Source of the DNA: an uncultured Clostridia bacterium
GTDB lineage: Bacteria > Bacillota > Clostridia > Oscillospirales > Oscillospiraceae
Assembly: GCA_946619065.1 (NCBI GenBank)
Contig: CAMOLY010000035.1
Location: 1 to 9,226, forward strand
Reading direction: 5' to 3'
Length of the DNA stretch: 9,226 bases
Both the position numbers and the translations under genes were made by a program. Shown piece by piece: positions 1 to 6,680 of the stretch; position 1 is the stretch's first letter, and the number at the start of each line of letters is the position of its first letter. A model generated the notes under the pieces. That model searched no databases. It was given only the letters and a program-made list of their open reading frames with translations, and had not been told where the DNA came from.

Positions 1-878
1 ACCTTCTTCTCAATGCCCTCGCCCTTCTCAAAGCGAACGGCCTTCACGAAGGTGACCTTGCCGCCCAGCTTCTTGGCAGCGTCGGCAATGTAGTTCTCGA
101 CGGAGCCCTGGAACAGGTCGGAGCGGACGAAGTCCTGCTGCAGCAGGCAGTTCTCTTCGTAGAACTTGTTCATCTTGCCGGCCACGATCTTCTCCTTGAC
201 CTGGGCGGGCTTGTTGGCCATCTTGGGATCGGCGTCCATCTGCGCCAGCTGGACCTTCTTCTCCTCCTCCAGGACCTCGGCGGAAACGTCAGCCTTGTCC
301 CAGAAGCGGGGGTTCAGCGCAGCGATCTGCATAGCCACGTTCTTGCCGATCTCGGTGGCGTCAATGCCGCCTTCCACAGCCAGGTTCACCAGAACGCCGA
401 TCTTGCCGCCGGCGTGGACGTAAGCCACGGAGGTGTTGTCGTCGTAACGGGCGAAGCGGCGAATCTGCAGGTTCTCACCGATGGACATGACCTTCTCAGG
501 CAGGACGCCGTCGACGGTCAGCTCGGTGCCGGGGAAGGGGGACTTCTTCAGAGCGTCCACGTCGGCGGGGTTGGACTCCACCACGACCTGGGCAATGCCC
601 TTGACAAACTCGACAAAGGGAGCGGACTTGGCGCAGAAGTCGGTCTCGCAGTTGACCTCGACCACGGCACCCACATTGCCCTCGACCACGGCGTAAGCCA
701 TGCCCTCGGCAGCGATGCGGCCGGACTTCTTGATGGCCTTGGCCAGGCCCTTCTCACGCAGCCATTCGATGGCCTTGTCCATATCGCCGTCACACTCGGT
801 GAGGGCCTTCTTGCAGTCCATCATGCCCACGTTGGTTCTCTCACGCAGGGTCTTGACATCAGCAGCGGTAAATGCCAT
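1..878 (-). CDS. tsf: Elongation factor Ts, 3' end cut by window edge
   Basis: EF-Ts is the cytoplasmic guanine-nucleotide exchange factor that releases GDP from EF-Tu during translation. The visible 292 residues begin MAFTAADVKTLRERTNVGMM, the typical N-terminal UBA-like domain that contacts EF-Tu. The hallmark core follows at about residues 75-88 (NCETDFCAKSAPF), holding the Thr-Asp-Phe residues that insert beside the EF-Tu nucleotide pocket. A second dimerisation-type half runs to VRFEKGEGIEKK at the window edge. That motif normally lies near the C-terminus, so only about 10-20 residues should be missing. The start is the ATG at 878, with GAGGAGG eight bases upstream (887-893). It lies 69 nt downstream of rpsB in the same direction, the classic rpsB-tsf order. 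Nothing in the visible part is broken. Identification is secure. Confidence 0.97.
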   Translation of the reverse strand, partial: MAFTAADVKTLRERTNVGMMDCKKALTECDGDMDKAIEWLREKGLAKAIKKSGRIAAEGMAYAVVEGNVGAVVEVNCETDFCAKSAPFVEFVKGIAQVVVESNPADVDALKKSPFPGTELTVDGVLPEKVMSIGENLQIRRFARYDDNTSVAYVHAGGKIGVLVNLAVEGGIDATEIGKNVAMQIAALNPRFWDKADVSAEVLEEEKKVQLAQMDADPKMANKPAQVKEKIVAGKMNKFYEENCLLQQDFVRSDLFQGSVENYIADAAKKLGGKVTFVKAVRFEKGEGIEKK

Positions 879-886
879 TTTTATAT

Positions 887-893
887 CCTCCTC
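887..893 (-). promoter_or_regulatory. Ribosome binding site of tsf
   Basis: The minus strand reads GAGGAGG with an 8-nt spacer to the ATG at 878. This is a near-perfect anti-16S match and fixes the tsf start. Confidence 0.85.
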
Positions 894-907
894 AAATTTC
901 TGTAAAA

Positions 908-936
908 GTGCCGGTAGGGAAGCCCCTTGCCGGCAC
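908..936 (-). terminator. Stem-loop with short U-tract between rpsB and tsf, likely attenuator
   Basis: On the minus strand a perfect 7-bp outer stem (GTGCCGG with CCGGCAC) encloses an inner AGGG/CCCT helix and a GCTT loop. It is followed directly by CTTTTA. It sits 12 nt after the rpsB stop and ends 15 nt before the tsf ribosome binding site. The form matches a rho-independent terminator with a short U-tract. Because tsf needs to be transcribed and no separate tsf promoter is evident in the 69-nt gap, a partial terminator (attenuator) or an mRNA-stabilising 3' hairpin is more likely than a full stop. The structure is seen in the sequence; the role is inferred. Confidence 0.6.
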
Positions 937-947
937 GAAGCTTTGAA

Positions 948-1691
948 TTATTCGTTCGTCGCGGGAGCTGCGGGCTCGGCGGAGGTCTCTTCGCTCATTT
1001 CGAGCTGTTCGCCCTGACGGCCTTCGAGGACGGCGTTGGCCATCGTGGAGGCGATCAGACGGATGGCGCGGATGGCGTCGTCATTGCCGGGGATCACGTA
1101 GTCGACCTCATCGGGGTCGCAGTTGGTGTCGACGATGGCGACGATGGGGATGTGCAGCTTGCGGGCTTCGGCGATGGCGTTGCGCTCCTTGCGGGGGTCA
1201 ACGATGAACAGCGCGCCGGGGAGCTTCTTCATTTCCTTGACGCCGCCGAGATACTTCTCGAGCTTGGCGATCTCGCCCTGGTGCTTGATGACTTCCTTCT
1301 TGGGCAGCATGGCGAAGGTGCCGTCGGTCTCCATCTTGCGGAGCTGGGCCAGACGGTCGATACGGGTGCGCATGGTCTTGAAGTTGGTCAGCATGCCGCC
1401 GAGCCAGCGGGCGTTGACGTAGTACTGGCCGACGCGCTCGGATTCTTCCTTGATCGCGTCCTGGGCCTGCTTCTTGGTGCCGACGAAGAGGACGCTCTCA
1501 CCGTTTTCGGAGAGCTGACGGACGAAAGCATAGGCCTCTTCCAGCTTCTTCGCGGTCTTCTGAAGGTCGATGATATAGATGCCGTTGCGCTCGGTGTAGA
1601 TGTACGGCGCCATCTTGGGGTTCCAGCGTCTGGTCTGGTGTCCGAAGTGGACGCCGGCTTCCAGCAGCTGCTTCATGGATACGACTGCCAT
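948..1691 (-). CDS. rpsB: 30S ribosomal protein S2
   Basis: Ribosomal protein S2 (uS2) binds late to the 30S subunit at the head-body junction and is needed, with S1, for mRNA binding. The 247-residue protein begins [20 protein letters not shown], the conserved N-terminal S2 signature (EAGVHFGHQ followed by RRWNPKM). Further family features are [12 protein letters not shown] at about residue 70, WLGGMLTNF at about 95, and the second signature around residues 160-190 ([12 protein letters not shown], then [14 protein letters not shown]). A coiled-coil-like helical hairpin of Lys/Glu-rich sequence at about 105-155 fits the S2 protruding domain. The tail is acidic and Ala-rich. The length is normal. 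The start ATG at 1691 has AAGGAG about 10 nt upstream. Codon choice is more strongly biased than in the accessory operon next door, as expected for a highly expressed gene. It is first in an rpsB-tsf operon with its own promoter at 1828-1856. Confidence 0.98.
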   Translation of the reverse strand: MAVVSMKQLLEAGVHFGHQTRRWNPKMAPYIYTERNGIYIIDLQKTAKKLEEAYAFVRQLSENGESVLFVGTKKQAQDAIKEESERVGQYYVNARWLGGMLTNFKTMRTRIDRLAQLRKMETDGTFAMLPKKEVIKHQGEIAKLEKYLGGVKEMKKLPGALFIVDPRKERNAIAEARKLHIPIVAIVDTNCDPDEVDYVIPGNDDAIRAIRLIASTMANAVLEGRQGEQLEMSEETSAEPAAPATNE

Positions 1692-1799
1692 TTTGATGTT
1701 CTCCTTTTGATTTTTGTTTTTCCGCCACCCCGATCATCTCCGCCGCCTACCCCGCAGGGCACAAGGGACGGATCCTGTTGGTGTGTGGATTTTTGTCGT

Positions 1800-1820
1800 C
1801 ACGGGATTTTTCCACCCGTG
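1800..1820 (-). other. Stem-loop at the predicted 5' end of the rpsB mRNA
   Basis: The minus strand reads CACGGG, a 9-nt A-rich loop, then CCCGTG: a perfect 6-bp stem. The predicted transcription start, about 7 nt below the -10 box, falls at about 1821, so this hairpin would sit at the extreme 5' end of the transcript. 5'-terminal stem-loops commonly protect mRNAs from 5' decay, and an S2-responsive regulatory role is also possible. I do not recognise a named leader family. Confidence 0.45.
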
Positions 1821-1827
1821 CCGGTGT

Positions 1828-1856
1828 ATTATACACAAAGCGCCTGCGGATTGCAA
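1828..1856 (-). promoter_or_regulatory. Sigma-A promoter of rpsB-tsf
   Basis: On the minus strand TTGCAA (1851-1856, 4 of 6 matches to the -35 consensus) is followed by exactly 17 bp and a perfect TATAAT (1828-1833). The -10 box lies inside a perfect dyad, GTGTAT-A-ATACAC (1824-1836). The predicted start near 1821 gives an rpsB leader of about 130 nt. This is the best promoter visible in the window, fitting a ribosomal protein operon. Confidence 0.85.
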
Positions 1857-1868
1857 GCATTATTTTGC

Positions 1869-1886
1869 AAAAATCCCGGGATTTTT
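1869..1886 (-). terminator. Palindrome at the end of the ABC operon, possible weak terminator
   Basis: AAAAATCCCGGGATTTTT is an 18-bp perfect palindrome that begins at the last base of the ATPase stop codon and ends in a T-run. It could fold as a short hairpin followed by Us and end the accessory operon 13 nt before the rpsB -35 box. The stem is mostly A-U with almost no loop, so termination would be weak. It could instead be a protein-binding dyad. Because it is symmetric it has no strand preference. Confidence 0.35.
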
Positions 1887-2764
1887 CAGCGTTTTTCAGC
1901 CTGCGCTCCGCCGAAGACGGACAGATAGTAATCCTCCAGCGAAGGAGCCGCGGGCGCCGCGCCGGGAGCGGGCGGGGACTTGGCGAGGATCCGGAGCGAG
2001 ACGCCCCGGTCCTCCTTCTGAATGCCTGTGACGGTGTATTCCGCCTGCAGGGAGGCGACCTCCTCCGGCCTTGCGGTCACGCGCCAGACCCTGCCCTCGA
2101 TCCGCGAGACCAGCGCGGCAGGGGAGGCCTGGTCCGCAATGACGCCTTTTTTCAGCAGGATCACGTCCCGGGCAATGTATTCGACGTCCGACACGACGTG
2201 GGTCGCGATGAGCACGATCCTGTTGAACGCGATTTTTGAGATGTAGTTCCTCACGGCGATGCGCTGCCTGGGGTCGAGACCGGCGGTGGGCTCGTCCAGG
2301 ACCAGCACGGAGGGCCTGCCCAGCACGGCCTGGGCTAGGGCCAGGCGCTGCTTCATGCCGCCCGAGAAGGAGGAAATCCGTTTCCCCGCAGCGTCCGACA
2401 GCTCCACGGCCTCCAGCAGCTCCGCGATCTCCCGCCCTGCCGTTTCCTTCGGGATGCCCTTGAGGGCCGCGATATACCACAGGAAGCGTTCGGCGGTAAA
2501 GCTGCCGTACATGCCGGGGTACTGGGGCATGAAGCCCAGCTTTTCCCGGAACCGCGCGCCCATTTTCCGGATGTCCGCCCCGTCCAGGAGGATCTGCCCT
2601 TCGTCCGCCTTGAGATTGTCCGTCAGAATGTTCATCAGCGTGCTTTTGCCGGCTCCGTTGGGCCCCAGCAGGGCATGGACGCCGGGCTCCAGCACGGCGG
2701 AAAAGCCCGCGAGGGCCAGGTTTTTCCCGTAGGCCTTGGAAACGTTGACGAATTCGAGCTGCAT
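1886..2764 (-). CDS. ABC transporter ATPase subunit, ABC-2 export type
   Basis: This is the cytoplasmic ATP-hydrolysing subunit expected to power the permease encoded just upstream. The 292 residues carry every ABC motif: Walker A GPNGAGKS (34-41), Q-loop Gln81 in FMPQYPGMYG, signature SGGMKQR (134-140), Walker B VLVLDEP (153-159) with Glu158, D-loop AGLDP and switch His189 in IATHVVSD. The type resembles the NatA/BcrA/CcmA exporters. After about residue 220 a roughly 70-residue tail includes a Pro/Ala-rich linker (about 263-274) and ends LEDYYLSVFGG, like the C-terminal LEDxFL segment of ABC-2 ATPases. The ATG at 2764 is chosen because MQLEFVNVSKAYG is the normal beginning of the fold; longer readings upstream merely run antiparallel-frame through the permease gene. 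It lies 5 nt after the permease stop, with GGAAGG upstream, so the two are co-translated. The exported substrate cannot be told from sequence. Confidence 0.95.
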   Translation of the reverse strand: MQLEFVNVSKAYGKNLALAGFSAVLEPGVHALLGPNGAGKSTLMNILTDNLKADEGQILLDGADIRKMGARFREKLGFMPQYPGMYGSFTAERFLWYIAALKGIPKETAGREIAELLEAVELSDAAGKRISSFSGGMKQRLALAQAVLGRPSVLVLDEPTAGLDPRQRIAVRNYISKIAFNRIVLIATHVVSDVEYIARDVILLKKGVIADQASPAALVSRIEGRVWRVTARPEEVASLQAEYTVTGIQKEDRGVSLRILAKSPPAPGAAPAAPSLEDYYLSVFGGAQAEKR

Positions 2765-2769
2765 CTCTG

Positions 2770-5196
2770 TCACCTTCCTTTCACGGTTTTGCGGTATGCT
2801 GCCGCCAGAAGCAGCAGCGTCAGGATGGCGGATCCGGCCGCAAAGGCGGCAATCAGCCCAAAGCTGCCGGAGAAAAGCCGCTTTTCGGCGGAGAGCCGCA
2901 GCATCCCGTTGGCGCCGAAGAAGGATGCAAAGGAAAGGGCTCCCGCCTCCTCCAGCCCGGCCAGGCGCAGGAGCTCGGGCAGCAGCGTGACGCCCGATAC
3001 GACCGCGAAGGCGGAGACGTAACCGGCGGACAGGGCGGAAACCGAAACCGTAAAGACCGCCAGCAGCAGGGCGGCGGTCAGGCGGACGGCGTACGTCAGC
3101 GCCAGATATCCGCCCACGCTCAGCCGGTCGGCGATCCCGGCAAAGCCCGGCACCGAGCACAGCGGCGCCCGGAGGGCCCGCAAGGGTCGGCCCAGGGTCA
3201 GCATCAAAAGCTCTGCGCCGTAAAATCCCGCGGAGAGGACCAGCGTGATCAGAACGCCTGCGCGGAGCTTTGCGCGGAAGGTCTCCCGCCGTCCCATTTT
3301 CGTGCTGCGGAGGATCCGCTCGAAGTGCTCGCCAGCGTCCTTCCCGCGCCGCTCCTTCAGCCAGGCCCCCGTCAGGATCAGGACCAGAGCGGCAAAGAGC
3401 GGCCAGCAGGGCCCGCCCGTCATCAGGGGCTCAACGCCGGAGGTGTCGGTAAAGCGCGGCTCCAGCCCCTGCTCCGCCAGCCGGGAATAACGGAAATACA
3501 GATCCGAAGCGTAACCGAAGTCGTCGGAGAGCGAGCCTTCGACCACGGTATTCAGATCGCGGTCGAAGCGCGCCTTCTGATCCGCGCTGATTTCTCCCCG
3601 CTCCAGGGCCTCCTGCAGCAGGTCCTTCCCCGTGTCCGGCGCGGAATACGCCGCCAGAAGCAGGGCGTAGAGGTCCTTCTTTTCGGAGAAATCTCCCTCG
3701 GTCCGGGACAGCAGAAAGTGCCGGCAGATCCGGTATTCCCGGTCCGGCGCGGTGTCGGCGCGCCGCGCGGCGAGGAGGCCCGTCCAGGCGGCAAAGAGCA
3801 GCAAAAGGGCCAGCAGCAGGGGCGGATCGGCCGGCAGCAGCTTTTTCAGCTCCCAGCGGAGCAGACTGCGTCCGGATTCGCCGGACTTTTTCGGACGGTG
3901 TTCCCGCCATGCCCGGATGCGGCCGGACAAAATGGCGGCAGGTTTTCGGAACAGCCTTCTGTCCGCACCGGCAGTGCTGGCGCGTTTCCGCGCAAATAAC
4001 ACAACGCAGGCGGCTGCCGGGAGGATCAGCAGCGCGAAACAGGCCGCCGGCGCGGCGTCCAGGAGGCTGATGCAGACCAGACCGGGCTGGATCACGTAGA
4101 GCCTGTCGCAGCGCAGGGCGATCTGACAGACGGAATAGGGATTCAGCGCGTGGGCCAGCGGGAAGCGGGCCGGATTCAGCCCCGCGCCCAGAAAGCACGC
4201 GCCGAACAGAGCCGCGCCGCCGGCAAGGGCGCCGACGGACGCCCCGCACAGCAGGGAGATCAGTCCGCAGAGCATTCCGAAGGCCGCCCCTGCCAGGACC
4301 TTCACGGAGATTACGTAAAAAAGCAGGCGCCGGACGGTCCAGACCTCCGGAAACAGGACCAGCGCCTGCACGTTCTGCACCGAAGCGGAGGGATCGGAAT
4401 ACCCCTCCCGGAGCAGGATCACCAGCACCGGGACCAGGGCGAACAGGAGTGAAAGCAGGGCGCTGCCGCAGGCCAGCAAGGCGGTCTTTGCCAGCGCGGT
4501 GGGCAGCCGGCCCCGTCTGCAGGTGCGCAGGGCGGGCAGCATCCCGCAGCGCTTTTCGGGCAGAAAGATCCCGCTTGCAAACAGGAGCAGGGCCGCAAAC
4601 AGGAAGATCCCGTCATAGGACCGGCCGAACAGGCTGTCCCAGCCCCGCACGGGGGCGGCCGTGACCTTCGCCCCGCCGCGCACCCGGTCATAGGTCTGAT
4701 ATGCGTAGGCCTGATACTGATACAGCGGGTCGGAAAGATCCGCGCCCCGCTCGGCCCTTCCGCGCTCCATGTTGGTCCGGGCCTGGTCCAGAACGGTCCG
4801 GACGCCGCTGCGGAATGCGGCGATGCGCTGTGCGGCGGCCTCAAATTCCGCAAGGAGCCGGGAATCCGATATGGCCGGGCTGAACTCGTAAGTATCCAGG
4901 AGCTCGGGGTGTTTTCTCAGGTCCGGCAGAGCGTCCCCGTACTGCTCCCGCAGCGCCGCGAGGCGCGCCGCGACGGCGGCGCTCCGCCGTTCCGCAAAGG
5001 CGGCCAGGCCCTCCGGGTCTTCCGCGTAGGTATTGTAGAAATCCTCCGCTGCGGAGGCCGCGTCGTCCGAGAGGGCCGTCCGGTCCGGCGCGGTCAGAAT
5101 GCAGAGGACGAAGCAGGCCGCCAGCAGCACAAGGGGGAGCAAAACCGGCAGCCGCTCTCCCAGCAGCTTTCGGATCTCGTAGAAAAACAGCTTCAT
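2770..5196 (-). CDS. Large ABC-2 type permease, apparent tandem fusion of two half-permeases
   Basis: This membrane subunit of an ABC exporter has 808 residues, about double a common ABC-2 permease. The first half (about 1-405) starts MKLFFYEIRKLLGERLPVLL, with a membrane helix at about 15-36, a long probably external helical region (40-190), then about five helices (195-212, 232-262, 288-312, 314-337, 378-402). The second half (about 443-808) repeats the plan: a cytoplasmic ELKKLL segment, a helix at about 456-476, an external region to about 590, then helices near 597-613, 645-665, 695-715, 718-740 and 775-798. Segments 7-12 (EIRKLL) and 449-454 (ELKKLL), and 197-217 versus 598-618, look alike, which suggests internal duplication. 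The start at 5196 has GAGGGGGG upstream. An alternative ATG at 5214 overlaps the lipoprotein stop (ATGA) and adds MRGAGA; I prefer 5196 because MKLFFYEIRK is the usual family N-terminus. The partner ATPase follows 5 nt downstream. Substrate unknown. Confidence 0.88.
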   Translation of the reverse strand: MKLFFYEIRKLLGERLPVLLPLVLLAACFVLCILTAPDRTALSDDAASAAEDFYNTYAEDPEGLAAFAERRSAAVAARLAALREQYGDALPDLRKHPELLDTYEFSPAISDSRLLAEFEAAAQRIAAFRSGVRTVLDQARTNMERGRAERGADLSDPLYQYQAYAYQTYDRVRGGAKVTAAPVRGWDSLFGRSYDGIFLFAALLLFASGIFLPEKRCGMLPALRTCRRGRLPTALAKTALLACGSALLSLLFALVPVLVILLREGYSDPSASVQNVQALVLFPEVWTVRRLLFYVISVKVLAGAAFGMLCGLISLLCGASVGALAGGAALFGACFLGAGLNPARFPLAHALNPYSVCQIALRCDRLYVIQPGLVCISLLDAAPAACFALLILPAAACVVLFARKRASTAGADRRLFRKPAAILSGRIRAWREHRPKKSGESGRSLLRWELKKLLPADPPLLLALLLLFAAWTGLLAARRADTAPDREYRICRHFLLSRTEGDFSEKKDLYALLLAAYSAPDTGKDLLQEALERGEISADQKARFDRDLNTVVEGSLSDDFGYASDLYFRYSRLAEQGLEPRFTDTSGVEPLMTGGPCWPLFAALVLILTGAWLKERRGKDAGEHFERILRSTKMGRRETFRAKLRAGVLITLVLSAGFYGAELLMLTLGRPLRALRAPLCSVPGFAGIADRLSVGGYLALTYAVRLTAALLLAVFTVSVSALSAGYVSAFAVVSGVTLLPELLRLAGLEEAGALSFASFFGANGMLRLSAEKRLFSGSFGLIAAFAAGSAILTLLLLAAAYRKTVKGR

Positions 5197-5210
5197 GGCG
5201 CCCGCCCCCC

Positions 5211-6605
5211 TCATCGGAAGGTCGATTCGTATTCCGGGAGCCCGGGCTGGGGCCAGAGGCGCAGCCTCCCGCTCTGCAGGTCGAATTCCAGCACGTTGTA
5301 ATACTTGATTTCATAGATCGTCCTGCCGTCCTCGTCGGTCCCGGCTTCCAGCCCGTAGGCGCAGTCCAGCAGCAGCGCGCCCTTTTTGATCTCCCGCAGT
5401 CCGGTGCCCGCAGGGATCGTGCCGCCCGCCGCGGCCGCCGGATCGGAGAGGCCGTATTCCCGCTCCTCGCCGGTTTTCGGGAAGAGAAGGTGCACGGTGA
5501 AGGGCTGCGAGGCGTCGCTGCGCACGTCTGTCCAGACGACGCACCGATCGGAGTACATCCAGGTCTGAACGGTATCCGCCTTTGAAGCCAGCGGGCGGGC
5601 GCCGCCGCTTTGCAGATCCGCCAGCCAGAGATCCTCATGCTCCCGGTCCGTGCGGTACATCACCCGAAACAGGGCCAGATCCCCGTATACCGCCAGCACG
5701 TCGGCGGAGGAGGGCTCCAGTCCCTCGGTTCCGGCGTAATCCAGCGTCAGAACGGTCGTGACCGCGTCCGCGCGCAGATCCCGCCGGTACAGACAGGCCG
5801 AAGCGCCTTCAAAGCCCGCGTCCAGCAGATACCGGTCGGCATAGACGGGACTGTCCTTCACCGCGAAGAGCTCCCCGACGGAGCCAAGCTCCGTGACGGT
5901 CCCGTCCGGCGTCGCCTTCAGCGCGGCATAACGGATGCGGAAGTCTGCGTCCTCGACCTGATAGACCGCGTAGAGGGCTCCGTCCTGTTCGTAGAGCTTG
6001 TACTCATAGAGCCTGTCATGCAGGGCGGTGCAGGAATTGTCCGCGCTGCTGTACAGATACAGCCTGTCGTCCTGGCCCACGAAAAAAACCGTTCCGCTCA
6101 TGCAGACGAAGCCGAAGGGATTTTTGCATTTCGCCAGCGGGCAGCCGGAGGCGGCCGTGTGGACGCAGAGCGGATCCGAGCAGACGGGCTGCCAGCTTTC
6201 CCCGTCCGGATAGTCCCGGTATTTCAGCGTCGTCGGGGCGTAGGGGGACGGATCCCCGCCCTCGGCGACCGTGCGGATCGCGTAGTATTTGCCCCCGTCA
6301 TACCAGTTGTCCACCGCAAAGGCCAGGAAGGTGAAGATCCCGTATTCTTCGTAGGACGCATCCATCGTCAGACTGTAGAAGTCCGGGTCCGGCGCGTCCG
6401 TTCCCGCCGTGCCGGTCTCGGCCGACGGGAGGGAACCGGAGGGCCCCGGCACCTCCACCGTCGAAGCCTCCTGCGGGGCAGGCCGGCTCTCTTCGGCGGA
6501 GCCGGAGGCGAGAACGTCGGTTTTCACCGGGGAGCAGCCGGCGAGGACCGCCGTGATCAGGACCAGCAGCAGGCAAAGGGCCCGCCGGGCAAATGCAGCA
6601 GCCAT
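5211..6605 (-). CDS. Lipoprotein with Cys/His motif, predicted beta-rich, function unknown
   Basis: This is a predicted lipid-anchored extracytoplasmic protein of 464 residues. The signal peptide has Arg7-Arg8, a hydrophobic core at about 9-20 and the lipobox LAGC with Cys24. A Ser/Pro/Glu-rich linker (about 25-75) follows. The rest is rich in Tyr/Trp and alternating hydrophobics with repeated segments of the type RLYLYSSADN, DLWLADLQSG and LEFDLQSGRL, consistent with a beta-propeller of the TolB or DUF5050 kind (inference). A motif Cys142-x4-Cys147-x-His149-x5-Cys155-x4-Cys160 (CSDPLCVHTAASGCPLAKC) resembles a DPLCxH segment I recall from lipoproteins of clostridial gut bacteria. The start at 6605 has AGGAGG nine bases upstream (6615-6620). 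Its stop overlaps the possible upstream ATG of the permease (ATGA), so it is co-translated with the transporter and could be a substrate-binding or accessory subunit. No known function is assigned. Confidence 0.85.
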   Translation of the reverse strand: MAAAFARRALCLLLVLITAVLAGCSPVKTDVLASGSAEESRPAPQEASTVEVPGPSGSLPSAETGTAGTDAPDPDFYSLTMDASYEEYGIFTFLAFAVDNWYDGGKYYAIRTVAEGGDPSPYAPTTLKYRDYPDGESWQPVCSDPLCVHTAASGCPLAKCKNPFGFVCMSGTVFFVGQDDRLYLYSSADNSCTALHDRLYEYKLYEQDGALYAVYQVEDADFRIRYAALKATPDGTVTELGSVGELFAVKDSPVYADRYLLDAGFEGASACLYRRDLRADAVTTVLTLDYAGTEGLEPSSADVLAVYGDLALFRVMYRTDREHEDLWLADLQSGGARPLASKADTVQTWMYSDRCVVWTDVRSDASQPFTVHLLFPKTGEEREYGLSDPAAAAGGTIPAGTGLREIKKGALLLDCAYGLEAGTDEDGRTIYEIKYYNVLEFDLQSGRLRLWPQPGLPEYESTFR

Positions 6606-6614
6606 TGAGTCATT

Positions 6615-6620
6615 CCTCCT
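6615..6620 (-). promoter_or_regulatory. Ribosome binding site of the lipoprotein gene
   Basis: AGGAGG on the minus strand, nine bases from the ATG at 6605. It rules out the out-of-frame ATG lying between them as the start and fixes the lipoprotein N-terminus. Confidence 0.8.
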
Positions 6621-6632
6621 GTATCGATTCGG

Positions 6633-6670
6633 CGCAAGGAATCCGTGCTTCGCCGGAATACGACCTTGCG
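6633..6670 (-). other. Stem-loop in the only sizeable gap of the accessory operon
   Basis: Perfect 7-bp outer arms (6633-6639 CGCAAGG and 6664-6670 CCTTGCG) enclose an inner TCCG/CGGA helix with an 8-nt loop. No U-tract follows, so it is not a good terminator. It lies between the M56 gene stop (6681) and the lipoprotein ribosome binding site. It could set a processing or stability boundary that lets the lipoprotein and transporter genes be expressed at a different level from the regulators. Role inferred. Confidence 0.4.
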
Positions 6671-6680
6671 GTTTTGCTGT

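Noticed and set aside
1498..1737. Small frame starting in the rpsB leader and running into rpsB in another frame
   Set aside because: No convincing ribosome binding site, a composition expected of an out-of-frame reading of rpsB, and no family resemblance. A leader peptide role cannot be supported.
927..1928. Long plus-strand reading frame (333 codons) opposite rpsB
   Set aside because: It lies antisense to rpsB, is low in complexity (Gly, Val, Asp, Leu) and has no plausible family. Such mirror frames are a known by-product of biased rpsB codon use.
1886..3160. N-terminally extended version of the ATPase (424 codons)
   Set aside because: The extra 132 residues run through the permease gene in another frame and are Arg/Ala-rich; the ABC fold starts normally at 2764 just after the permease stop.
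5610..6608. Plus-strand reading frame of 332 codons opposite the lipoprotein
   Set aside because: Arg/Gly/Val-rich shadow frame; the minus-strand frame has a signal peptide, lipobox and good ribosome binding site.
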